Below are positions 15,976-25,406 of a DNA stretch of 64,000 bases, piece after piece (the stretch's first letter is position 1; the number at the start of each line of letters is the position of its first letter). The DNA is taken from positions 1 to 64,000 of the forward strand of contig DVIT01000014.1 of NCBI GenBank assembly GCA_018711005.1. Direction: 5' to 3'. The stretch comes from Candidatus Scybalocola faecigallinarum (lineage in GTDB: Bacteria; Bacillota; Clostridia; Lachnospirales; Lachnospiraceae). The position numbers were made by a program, and so were the translations under genes. The notes under the pieces are model-generated. The model had not been told where the DNA came from. It saw nothing but the letters and a program-made list of their open reading frames with translations, and made no database searches.

Positions 15976-18900
15976 ATGCCCATGGAAAAGGACGCAAATG
16001 CATTGGATAGGAAGGTAAGGAAAGTGCGCGAGGAGCTTTTACAGAAGGAAGGGCGCTATCCGCTGTCCTCCAGTCAGAAAAACATCTGGAACCTGGAAAG
16101 GGCATATAAAGGGACGCCCATGAATAATATATGTGAGACATTCCACATTAAAGGAGCATTTGATGTGGTGCTGCTGCAGAAGTGCCTGAATCTTGTGGTG
16201 AAATCGGATCCTACGCTGCGTACCCGGATCACCCTGGATCCACAGGGGGAGCCATGGCAGTACGAGACGGCATATCAGAGGATGCAGTTTCCGGTGCTGG
16301 ATTTTTCTATGACAAACCAGGATGGGATCCTTCACTGGGAGGAAAGTGTGGCCAGAGAGGTCATGCCTTTAGTGGAGGAGCCTTTATTTCGTTTTGTCAT
16401 TGTGCGGATCGGGGAACACGAGGGAGAAGTTCTTATTAAAACCCATCATCTTATTTCTGACGGCTGGTCTCTGGTTGCTTTGATCAACAAAATTGCCGTG
16501 GCCTATTTGAATCTTTTGGAGGGCAATGCCCCCAAAATGGAAATTTCTCCCAGCTACCGGCTTCATGTGGAAGATGAGGCCAAATACCTTTGTTCAAAGA
16601 TGCATGATAAAGATACAGATTACTGGCGGGAGACACTGAGGGGCGCCGGAGCGCCTGTGTCCTTAAAAGAGGAGCGCAGTGCAGATGTAAGTCCTGTAGG
16701 CCACCGGATGACGTTCTATCTTTCTGAAATTATGAACCATGAGCTGAATGCGTTTTGTACAGCCCATCGGATTGCGCCTTTTGCGGTCTTTTATATGGCT
16801 GTTGCTATTTATTTAAAGCGCACGAAAGGGATCCAACGGTTTTGTATGGGAGCGCCGGTCCATAACCGCAGTTCATTTACGGATCGGAAAACGACGGGAA
16901 TGTTTGTCAGTACGCTTCCATTTTTTTCCAGGATCGACGAGTCCTGGAGCTTTGAAGAATTTGCCGGATATTTGGCAGATGACTGGCTGGAGCTGCTCCG
17001 CCATCAAAAGCTGTCCTATGCTGAGATTTTTGCCATTTCCAAGGAAGAAAATCCATCGGTTCATCGTTTGTATCATCTGGTTTTATCTTTCCATAACAGC
17101 CAGGCTTATAAAAATCATAATACGTCTGTGGAATTTTCCGGACAGTGGCATTATTCCGGCTATCAGGCAGAGCATATATGCATCCATCTGAATAATATTG
17201 AAGATGAAAAGCGTTATTCGGTAAACTATGATTATTTGGCCCAGCTTTTTTCACGGCAGGAGATCGAAAATTTTCACAATTATCTTATGAATATACTGAC
17301 AGAGGCATTTGCCTGGCCCAACCGCCCCATTACACAGCTGTCCTTTTTAGGAGCAGAGGAAAAAGAACGGGTACTGTTTCGGTTTAACCGTACGGAGCGC
17401 TATGTGCCGGCGTTAAGTTTAGGGCAAAAGCTGGAGGACGTATGCCGTGCTGTTTCCGGACGGGCAGCAGTCATTGAACGGGGACGCAGATTTTCCTACA
17501 AAACACTGTGGGATTATGCCTGCACCGTAGCCGGAGAGATCCAAAGCTATAAAACCGGGCGGGAGAGTGTTGCCGCGCTGGTCATGCCAAGATCCATGCT
17601 GCTGATGGCAGCCATGGCCGGGTGTGCTTTGTGCGGTATGCCGTGGGTGATCCTGCCCCAGAACTGTCCGCCGGGACGGGCGCGGGAGATTTTTGAGGAC
17701 TGTAAGCCGGCAGTAGTTCTGGGCAGTATGTCGGACCTGGAAAAACTGGGGGATCTGAAGAACGGGACCGCCTGTATTGATATGGCCCGGCTGCTGAATG
17801 ACCATGAGCGGACGGGAAATGTGCCGGCGTTTAAGGATATTTGCCAGGATGATACATCCCTGGCCTATCTGATCTATACGTCGGGAAGTACGGGAAAGCC
17901 TAAGGGCGTAAAGATCAGTCAGCGGTCCTTTTTAAACTTTGCGGCGGCGATGGGGCCTTATTATGCTTCAGGAGCTGTTTTATCCATTTGTAATACGGGG
18001 TTTGACGCCTTTTTGATCGAAAGCATGGGGGCTCTTTTAAACGGAAGGACTATTGTTTTGGCCGGAAACAGTGATGTGGAAGATCCAAAGGCTCTTGCCG
18101 GCCTGATCCGGGATTATGCCGCAGGCTTTTTAACAACGACGCCGTCAAGATTGCAGGCGTATATGAAGGATGAAAGCTTCTGCAAAGCTCTTGGACGGAT
18201 CGAATCCATTGTATGCGGGGGAGAAAACTTTCCGGGCAGCCTGTTGGCCGGCCTGGCATTTTATACGGATGCCAGAATTTATAATCAGTATGGTCCGTCG
18301 GAAACTACCGTAGGCGTGACTGCGGCCATGTTAAACCGCACGGCAAGGATTACAGCAGGAAGACCTATGGATAATTGCCGCTGTTATATTTTAGATGCCT
18401 ATGGAAATCCTCTGCCTACAGGCGTTTTTGGAGAGCTTTATGTGGCGGGGGTGTGCGTCGGTGAAGGTTATCTCCATGATGATGAGCGGACAAAGGAGGC
18501 GTTTATGAACAGCCCCTTTGAGCCGGGAGAGCGTATGTACCGGACCGGTGATATTGCCTGCTGGACCGGGGATGGACAGATACTGATCCGTGGCAGACAG
18601 GACGGACAGGTAAAGATCCGGGGCCAGCGTGTAGAACTGGGAGAAATCAGCGCAAAGCTTATGCGGCACCCTAAGATCGAGCTGGCGGCTGTGCGTCTGG
18701 CCGGTGAAGATCAGGCCCATGTTTTGATTGCCTACTATACGTCATTAGAAGATATTCCTGAACAGGAGCTTATGGAATTTGCATCAAGCGTGCTGCCGGA
18801 TTATATGGTGCCTGCGGCTTATATGCGCGTAGATTCGATTCCTTTAAATACCAATGGAAAGCTGGACGCTTCCGGGCTGCCCCTTCCCAACTTTATGGAA

Positions 18901-21900
18901 GGCGGCACGGAGCCGGCGCCGGAAAGCATTGCCGGAAAGATCCTGGAAGTGTTCCGGCGGGTGCTGAAGCATCCGGACATGCCGGTGACCGGGGATTATT
19001 TCCTGTACGGCGGAGATTCCCTGAACGGCATCCAGGTTTTATCAGAGCTGGAAACCATCCTGGGCGTACGGCTGCGTATTGCGGATCTGTATTCCTGCAG
19101 AAATGCCCGGGGACTGGCCCGGCGTCTTGGGGAGGAACGGCCTTATGAGGCTTTGCAGCCGTATGGCGTCCCGGCCATGGAAAAGGCACCGCAGCTTGAA
19201 ACCTATCCCCTGACACCTCAGCAGATGGGGGTCTATTTTGAAACAATGATGCATCCGGACCGGTGTACCTATAATATGCCCTGTGGTTTCCGGGTGCATG
19301 GAGATATTGATAAAAAGCGTCTGGAGGAGGCATTTACGGCGCTGATCTTAAATGAGCCGGTGCTGCGTCTGGGATTTGTGCCCGGGGAGAAGGGCATCGG
19401 GCAGAAGCTGTATCCGCCCCTTGTGGGCAAAGCAGAAGATCTGTCTTATATGTCTTTGGAAGAAGCAAAGGCCGCCTTTGTCCGGCCTTTTGATCTGGCT
19501 TCCCCGCCGCTGATGCGCCTGGGCCTTTGGAAGGGCGGCGGCGACAGTGTGGTCCTTATGGACATGCATCATTTGATCAGTGACGGTGAAAGTGCAGCCA
19601 TGCTGATTTCAAAGCTGAATGATCTGTATATGGGAAAATCCATGGATGAGCCTAAGCTGTCCTATGTGGATTATGCATGGGCTGAGGACCGGAATAAGGT
19701 CGGGCTTTCTAAAGCAGACCGGGAATACTGGGAGGAATGTCTTAAGGATATGCCGGATGCCCTGTCTGTGCCTGTGGACTTTCCAAGAAGCCAGACCTTT
19801 GATTATAAAGGAAATGTAATGGATCATGCCATGTCGGCCGGGGAGAGCCGTTTGTGCGACAGCTTTTGCGAGGCCCATGGATTTACGCCATTTATGTTGT
19901 TTACGGCGGCTTTTGGAATCCTTCTTGCCGGTGTCGGCCGCCGGGAGGATATAACCGTAGGGATTCCCGTGTCTGTCCGCCGAAGCCGTGAGCTGCAGTC
20001 AATGGCCGGAATGTTTGTGAATACCCTGCCTTTGCGGCTAAAGCCGGAGGCAGGCTTATCCGGCCTGGATTATATGGAGCAGGTGAGAGCCGGGGCGGCG
20101 GGCCTTCTGGATCATGGCCATGTTACTTTGGAGGAGCTGGCGCAGATGGCAGGAAAGCCGGGAAGCGCCTTGTATCATGCCATTATTTCCATGCGGCCGG
20201 TCCAGCTAGACGGAGCGGTTTTTGACGGGATGGAGATCATCAATGAAGCAGTGCCGTCAGGCAGCGCAAAGATGGACCTGAACGTGGAGCTTTATAAAAG
20301 CAATGGTCAGTGGCATTTCCGTATGGAATATGCCTCCAGCCTGTTCCTTCCCCAGACGGCAGCCTTTTATGCCCGGTGTATCGGCGCCATTGCCGCCGGA
20401 ATTGCCAGGGATGAAAAACGCAGCCTTGGAAAGCTTTCAAAGCTGTCCGGAGCAGACAGCTTCAGGCTCCAGGGATATACGGAAAATCTCAGCGCCGCTT
20501 TTGCCGATGTTCCCATAGATATGATGGTGGATATGGCTGCGGAGACCGCGCCGGAGCAGACTGCGCTGATTTTCAGAGATACGTGTATGACTCTTGGAAC
20601 GCTTAAAGCAGATTCCGATGCTTTGGCTGCCAGGCTTCAGGCCATGGGCGTGCAGCAAAAAGATCATATCGGTATTTTATGCCGCAGAGGTCCTCAGCTT
20701 TTGACGGCTATGATGGCGGTGCTTAAGCTTGGATGCGCCTACGTGCCCATGCTGCCTTCATTTCCGGAAAAACGCCTTCATGAGATGATGGCAGTCAGCG
20801 GCGTGAAGCTGACCTTGTGCGACAGCCAGACGGTGCAGACACCGCCGAATGTTCCGGATGTGGTTTTTGCGGATATTGAACAGGCCGTAAAGGATGGGCA
20901 GGGGCAGAGCCTTACGCTGCCCGCCCGCCGCAGCGGTGATGATATATGTTTTATTTTGTTTACATCCGGTTCTACAGGGCAGCCTAAAGGGGTCATGATC
21001 CGGCATCAGTCCATTGCCAACCTGTATGCGGTCATGCGCCAGAAGCTGCCTGGGGAGAATGTGGGATTTTTATGCACAGCCAACGCGATTTTTGATATTT
21101 TTATTACAGAAACACTGCTGACTTTGGCCATGGGAAATTATATTGTTATGGCCGACGAGGACGAGATGGTGCTTCCATGGAAATGCGCGCAGCTGATCCG
21201 AAAGCACCACGTACAGGCTGTAGAGTTTACTCCGTCCAGGGCCAGCCTGTTTATGGAAAATCCGGACTTTGTCCAGGCTCTTAAAGATATGCCTGTGATG
21301 CTTATGTGCGGCGAGGTCTTTCCGCCGGCGCTGCTGGAAAAAATACAGGAAGCCGGATGCCGTACTATTTATAACCTGTACGGCCCTACAGAGGTAACCG
21401 TTTACTGCACCATGGACAATGTGACCCAAACGGATAAGATTACTGTAGGACGGATTTTCCCCAACTGCCGGATCTATGTTTTAGATGAGAAAATGGAACG
21501 GGTAATGCCAACGGCTGTAGGCGAGCTTTATTTCGGCGGCGCCTGTGTATCTGCCGGGTATGTGGGCAGGGATGATCTGACAAAGGAACGTTTTGTACAG
21601 GATCCCTTCCGTCCGGGAGAAGTGCTGTACCGCAGCGGCGATCTTGTACGGCTGCTGCCTGACGGCTGCATCGATTTTGTGGGCCGGGCAGACCATCAGG
21701 TGAAATTAAACGGCCAGCGAATCGAGCTGGCAGAAATCCAGAGCAAGATCATAAGCTCGGGTCTGGTGGCCCAGGCCGCAGTTATTGTTGTGGCTGACGG
21801 GGATTTTAAGGCGCTTAGGGCTTTTGTAACGCCAAAGCCGGGGGAAAACGTGGATTTGCCGGCATTGAGACGCTGGCTGGAGTCTGAACTGCCCGGATAT

Positions 21901-23451
21901 ATGGTGCCGTCCGCCATCCATGTGCTGGAACGGCTTCCGGTCACCGATACAGGAAAGACGGATCTTAAAGCATTGGAAACGCTGGAGACAAAACCGGCGC
22001 CTGCGCCTGTGCCGGTCCGGCAGATCACAGAGGAAGCCTTAAAGGCGGCGCCAGAGGAACGCAGGCTTACGGAGGAAACGTGCCCGGAAAAAGCGCGGAT
22101 GGAAAGTGAGCCTGGGGAAAGTGAGCCGGCGCGTGAGGCCCAGCCTGTAAACAAAGATATGCTGGAAGAATTTTGGAAGGAAGCCTTGTCATTAGAGGAA
22201 GTGGACAAGAACCGTTCGTTTTTTGAACAGGGCGGAACTTCCTTAACCGCGCTGAACTTATTAAGCCGCTATTATAACCATGGACTGTCCATGACCTTAT
22301 CCCAGTTTTATGCAAGCCCTACGTTAAAAGAGCAGCAGGCATTTTTCTTTAAAGATGCTGAGCCGGCCCCGGAAGCTGCAAAAGCGCCGAAAGGTGTCTT
22401 TTTAACCGGCGCCACAGGCTTTTTCGGGGCACATCTTCTTCGGGAGCTTGTGGAGAGGGGCTATGAAAAGATATACTGCCTTGTCCGGGGAACGGATTCC
22501 CGTAGGTTTGAAGATACCCTTGAATGGTATTTTGGCCGGGGCTTTATGTCACGGGCCAGCAAACGGATCACTGTGGTGAACGGTGATATTACAAGTCCGG
22601 GGCTTGGGATTTCCCGGGAAATGTGGGAAACACTGACCGCTGACGCTGGTTTGGTGATTCATGCGGCTGCGGATGTGCGTCATTATGCAGATTCTGATGA
22701 GGCGGTGATCACAAACCGGGAGGGAACCCGAAATGTACTTCAGCTGGCCAAAGATGCCGGGGCAAAGATGGTCTATATTTCTACGGTCAGCCTGGGAAGT
22801 GAGTTTATCCGTAACCAGCCGGAGCTTGTCAGGGATTTTTCCGAGGATGACTTTGATATTGGCCAGAACTGGGAAGATAATATTTATTTGCGAGGCAAAT
22901 TTGAGGCAGAGCGCTTAGTCCGGGAGGCGGCAGCAGACGGGCTGTCTGTAAAAATTTTACGGATCGGGCGGCTCGTTGGCCGCAGCAGTGACGGCGTGTT
23001 CCAGAAAAATCCAAAAACCAATGCTTTTTGGGGCCTGGTTTCGGGAATACTGAAAGCGGGTATGGTGCCGGATGTGCTGGCAGAGCTACCGCTGGATACA
23101 ACGGCTGTGGACGAGTGTGCCCGTGCTGCCCTGATGCTTGCAAAACAAGGCAGCCGGATGACGTATCATATTTATAATCCCCAGATGAAAACCGTCGGGG
23201 AAATGATCACCTGTATGGGGCTGGAGCTTAAGCTTGTCAGCCGGGAGGAATTTGAGGCACGGCTGCGCCGCATGGCAGGCGATTGCCAGGATATATCTAT
23301 TTCCATGCTGCTGACACAGTATTACCGTTTTATGCAGGTGCCGGTGAGGATATCTCCGGTCTGCCGGATAACAGAGGAAGAACTGGCACGACTGGGATTT
23401 ACATGGAAAGCGCCGGATGTAGAGTGCCTTCTTTCGGCTTTTGTGCCGTAA
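15976..23451 (+). CDS. Dimodular non-ribosomal peptide synthetase with terminal reductase
   Basis: A protein of about 2,490 residues. Order, counted from the in-frame codon at 15895: condensation 1 (HHLISDGWS near 185), adenylation 1 (YTSGSTGKPKGV near 662; NQYGPSETT; GKL), carrier 1 (GGDSL, Ser near 1042), condensation 2 (HHLISDGES near 1226), adenylation 2 (FTSGSTGQPKGV near 1689; NLYGPTEVT), carrier 2 (GGTSL near 2114), then a thioester-reductase Rossmann domain (TGATGFFG near 2170; catalytic YLRGK). No thioesterase or epimerase is present. A condensation domain at the very N terminus suggests an acyl starter, and the reductase releases the chain as an aldehyde. Codes by alignment to GrsA: module 1 D-A-I-T-V-G-Q-V-G-K, module 2 D-I-T-E-L-C-L-V-Y-K; neither fits a standard code I know. 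The start is uncertain: ATG at 15943, 15976 or 15982, none with a good ribosome-binding site. Confidence 0.95.
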   Translation: MPMEKDANALDRKVRKVREELLQKEGRYPLSSSQKNIWNLERAYKGTPMNNICETFHIKGAFDVVLLQKCLNLVVKSDPTLRTRITLDPQGEPWQYETAYQRMQFPVLDFSMTNQDGILHWEESVAREVMPLVEEPLFRFVIVRIGEHEGEVLIKTHHLISDGWSLVALINKIAVAYLNLLEGNAPKMEISPSYRLHVEDEAKYLCSKMHDKDTDYWRETLRGAGAPVSLKEERSADVSPVGHRMTFYLSEIMNHELNAFCTAHRIAPFAVFYMAVAIYLKRTKGIQRFCMGAPVHNRSSFTDRKTTGMFVSTLPFFSRIDESWSFEEFAGYLADDWLELLRHQKLSYAEIFAISKEENPSVHRLYHLVLSFHNSQAYKNHNTSVEFSGQWHYSGYQAEHICIHLNNIEDEKRYSVNYDYLAQLFSRQEIENFHNYLMNILTEAFAWPNRPITQLSFLGAEEKERVLFRFNRTERYVPALSLGQKLEDVCRAVSGRAAVIERGRRFSYKTLWDYACTVAGEIQSYKTGRESVAALVMPRSMLLMAAMAGCALCGMPWVILPQNCPPGRAREIFEDCKPAVVLGSMSDLEKLGDLKNGTACIDMARLLNDHERTGNVPAFKDICQDDTSLAYLIYTSGSTGKPKGVKISQRSFLNFAAAMGPYYASGAVLSICNTGFDAFLIESMGALLNGRTIVLAGNSDVEDPKALAGLIRDYAAGFLTTTPSRLQAYMKDESFCKALGRIESIVCGGENFPGSLLAGLAFYTDARIYNQYGPSETTVGVTAAMLNRTARITAGRPMDNCRCYILDAYGNPLPTGVFGELYVAGVCVGEGYLHDDERTKEAFMNSPFEPGERMYRTGDIACWTGDGQILIRGRQDGQVKIRGQRVELGEISAKLMRHPKIELAAVRLAGEDQAHVLIAYYTSLEDIPEQELMEFASSVLPDYMVPAAYMRVDSIPLNTNGKLDASGLPLPNFMEGGTEPAPESIAGKILEVFRRVLKHPDMPVTGDYFLYGGDSLNGIQVLSELETILGVRLRIADLYSCRNARGLARRLGEERPYEALQPYGVPAMEKAPQLETYPLTPQQMGVYFETMMHPDRCTYNMPCGFRVHGDIDKKRLEEAFTALILNEPVLRLGFVPGEKGIGQKLYPPLVGKAEDLSYMSLEEAKAAFVRPFDLASPPLMRLGLWKGGGDSVVLMDMHHLISDGESAAMLISKLNDLYMGKSMDEPKLSYVDYAWAEDRNKVGLSKADREYWEECLKDMPDALSVPVDFPRSQTFDYKGNVMDHAMSAGESRLCDSFCEAHGFTPFMLFTAAFGILLAGVGRREDITVGIPVSVRRSRELQSMAGMFVNTLPLRLKPEAGLSGLDYMEQVRAGAAGLLDHGHVTLEELAQMAGKPGSALYHAIISMRPVQLDGAVFDGMEIINEAVPSGSAKMDLNVELYKSNGQWHFRMEYASSLFLPQTAAFYARCIGAIAAGIARDEKRSLGKLSKLSGADSFRLQGYTENLSAAFADVPIDMMVDMAAETAPEQTALIFRDTCMTLGTLKADSDALAARLQAMGVQQKDHIGILCRRGPQLLTAMMAVLKLGCAYVPMLPSFPEKRLHEMMAVSGVKLTLCDSQTVQTPPNVPDVVFADIEQAVKDGQGQSLTLPARRSGDDICFILFTSGSTGQPKGVMIRHQSIANLYAVMRQKLPGENVGFLCTANAIFDIFITETLLTLAMGNYIVMADEDEMVLPWKCAQLIRKHHVQAVEFTPSRASLFMENPDFVQALKDMPVMLMCGEVFPPALLEKIQEAGCRTIYNLYGPTEVTVYCTMDNVTQTDKITVGRIFPNCRIYVLDEKMERVMPTAVGELYFGGACVSAGYVGRDDLTKERFVQDPFRPGEVLYRSGDLVRLLPDGCIDFVGRADHQVKLNGQRIELAEIQSKIISSGLVAQAAVIVVADGDFKALRAFVTPKPGENVDLPALRRWLESELPGYMVPSAIHVLERLPVTDTGKTDLKALETLETKPAPAPVPVRQITEEALKAAPEERRLTEETCPEKARMESEPGESEPAREAQPVNKDMLEEFWKEALSLEEVDKNRSFFEQGGTSLTALNLLSRYYNHGLSMTLSQFYASPTLKEQQAFFFKDAEPAPEAAKAPKGVFLTGATGFFGAHLLRELVERGYEKIYCLVRGTDSRRFEDTLEWYFGRGFMSRASKRITVVNGDITSPGLGISREMWETLTADAGLVIHAAADVRHYADSDEAVITNREGTRNVLQLAKDAGAKMVYISTVSLGSEFIRNQPELVRDFSEDDFDIGQNWEDNIYLRGKFEAERLVREAAADGLSVKILRIGRLVGRSSDGVFQKNPKTNAFWGLVSGILKAGMVPDVLAELPLDTTAVDECARAALMLAKQGSRMTYHIYNPQMKTVGEMITCMGLELKLVSREEFEARLRRMAGDCQDISISMLLTQYYRFMQVPVRISPVCRITEEELARLGFTWKAPDVECLLSAFVP

Positions 23452-23462
23452 AATGCGGGAAT

Positions 23463-23491
23463 ATCCGGCGGCTGAAAAGCAGCCGCCGGAT
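23463..23491 (+). other. Strong intercistronic hairpin after the NRPS gene
   Basis: ATCCGGCGGCTG pairs with CAGCCGCCGGAT (12 bp, AAAAG loop). No immediate T run follows (GGGATAAATTTTT), so it may be a partial terminator or RNA-stability element that sets the NRPS:kinase expression ratio. Confidence 0.5.
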
Positions 23492-23519
23492 GGGATAAAT
23501 TTTTAGGGAGGAACATGTA

Positions 23520-25406
23520 GTGGAAATTTCAACGCCTTATATGATAATCCTGATCGCAGCTATGGTGGTTACTGTAGCTTTTATGATCACCTTGCGCAGG
23601 GGGCAGCAGGTTATGCTTATGCATAAATGCTATTATGCGGCAACGGCATTGCTGCTGCTGTGGCTTCTGGTGATTTTTGCAATGAGCTTTATACCGCCGG
23701 ATATGATGGAAATTTTGCAGATATTGGATGCGACGACGACCATGTGCGGGGCGTTTATACCGGCGTTTATACTGTTGTTTTCTATATGCTATATTCGTGA
23801 GATCAATGATGCGGCTCCTAAATGGGCCTGGTACATTTTCATCGTGCCTGCGGTGACAACGCTGATGATTTTTTCCAATCCTCTGCATCATTTATATTAC
23901 AGGCATTTTGCATTGGAAAATTCTTCTGTGAAATTCGGCCCGTATTTTTATGTTCACAGCACTTATACTTATGCATGTGTTGCAGTGTCAATTCTGTTGA
24001 TTGTAGCGTATGCCATTAAAACAAAATCCCGGCTGCATTTATGGCAGGCTGTGTTATTTACTGTAGGGAATATGATTCCTACGCTGGTTAATCTGCTTGT
24101 AACGCTTCATGCATTACAGGCCAGTATTGTGCTGACACCGAGCAGTTTTGCCATAACGTTGGTATTCCACGGTATTGTGATCTACAGGCTCCACTTTTTT
24201 GATATCCGTCCCGTAGCTATGCAGCAGCTGCTGAACTGGATCAGCGACTGCTATCTGGTTACGGGAAAGGACGGACGGGTTGTGAATTATAACCTGCCTT
24301 TTTTGGAAATTTTCGGAAAGCCTTATAAGATCCGGGAAAATTCCTGTTTGTCAGATTTTGTAAGTAATGAGGACATAGAGAATAAGACACCTTTGTACAA
24401 TCTATTATCTGCCCTTCATTCCTGTGAGCGGCTTCATACGCGGATCACCTATGAGCAGCCTTTGGATCTGAAGCGGGACAAGGAGCTAAAGCGTTACTGG
24501 TTCATGGTAGAGGTGGCGCCGGTTTTTGTAAAAGGCAATCTTGGCGGTTATGTTTCCATATTCCGGGATATGACCCAGATCAAACTGAATATGCAGAAGC
24601 TGGCAGATAACCAGATGAAGATGATGGAAAATGAACGTCTGGCGTTCCTGGGACAGATGGTGGGAGGACTGGCCCACAATCTTAAAACGCCGATTATGAG
24701 CATTTCCGGAAGTATCCTTGCTGTGGAAAAGCTGATCGAGGAGTGCAGGCAAAGCCTTGGGGATCCGGAAGTGACTGAGGCAGATTACCGGGAAATTTAT
24801 GGTGAGATGGAACAATGGCTGTCACGGATGAAGGAAGCAGGAGCCTATATGTCGGATATTATAACGGCGGTTAAAGGACAGGCCACCAATATTACTGTAT
24901 CGGAAAATGTGGATTTTTCCCTGGATGATGCCATACGGCGGGTTATGCTCCTGATGCGTCACGAATTGCAGCAGCAGCAGTGCCATTTGGTGATCGATCC
25001 TAAAATCCATGAAAACGGAATTTTGATCCATGGAGATATTAACAACCTGGTCCAGGTGATGAGCAATCTGGTTTCCAACGCTGTTGATGCGCAAAAGCCG
25101 GACGGCAAACATGATATTGTCATTGAGACGGATTGGGATGAACAGGAGTTTCATCTGACAGTGAAAGACTATGGCACCGGAATTTCGAAAAATACCCGGG
25201 CCAAGCTGTTCCATCAGATGGTAACCAGTAAAGGAACAAAAGGAACCGGTCTTGGAATTTTTATTTCCAATTCTGTGATTCACGCAAAATTTGGAGGAAG
25301 TATGTGGTACGAAGATAATCCAGAGGGCGGAAGCATTATGGGAATTTCCCTGCCTTTAACCTGTGTGACCTTTGTACCGGAAGACGAGGTAAGTGAAAAT
25401 GCGTAA
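23520..25406 (+). CDS. 7TM-type sensor histidine kinase with PAS domain
   Basis: The start is GTG, 10 bases after GGGAGG. In 628 residues it has seven predicted spans over about 1-235 (histidine kinase N-terminal 7TM type), a PAS-like domain (about 240-360: CYLVTGKDGRVVNYNLPFLEIF), a HisKA-like helix pair with phospho-acceptor His in GLAHNLKTP (near 390), and an ATPase domain with the N box (MSNLVSNAVDAQ), G1 (KDYGTGIS) and G2 (GTGLGIFIS). The Asn after the His (HNLKTP for HELRTP) marks a subfamily. It is 68 bases downstream of the NRPS gene, overlaps the HD-GYP regulator gene and is probably its cognate kinase. It may sense a membrane-soluble ligand, conceivably the pathway product. Confidence 0.92.
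   Translation: MEISTPYMIILIAAMVVTVAFMITLRRGQQVMLMHKCYYAATALLLLWLLVIFAMSFIPPDMMEILQILDATTTMCGAFIPAFILLFSICYIREINDAAPKWAWYIFIVPAVTTLMIFSNPLHHLYYRHFALENSSVKFGPYFYVHSTYTYACVAVSILLIVAYAIKTKSRLHLWQAVLFTVGNMIPTLVNLLVTLHALQASIVLTPSSFAITLVFHGIVIYRLHFFDIRPVAMQQLLNWISDCYLVTGKDGRVVNYNLPFLEIFGKPYKIRENSCLSDFVSNEDIENKTPLYNLLSALHSCERLHTRITYEQPLDLKRDKELKRYWFMVEVAPVFVKGNLGGYVSIFRDMTQIKLNMQKLADNQMKMMENERLAFLGQMVGGLAHNLKTPIMSISGSILAVEKLIEECRQSLGDPEVTEADYREIYGEMEQWLSRMKEAGAYMSDIITAVKGQATNITVSENVDFSLDDAIRRVMLLMRHELQQQQCHLVIDPKIHENGILIHGDINNLVQVMSNLVSNAVDAQKPDGKHDIVIETDWDEQEFHLTVKDYGTGISKNTRAKLFHQMVTSKGTKGTGLGIFISNSVIHAKFGGSMWYEDNPEGGSIMGISLPLTCVTFVPEDEVSENA

Noticed and set aside
17875-18700. Assigning Phe or Leu to NRPS module 1
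   Set aside because: Only the first two code residues agree with PheA or Leu codes; the rest differ, so no substrate is claimed.
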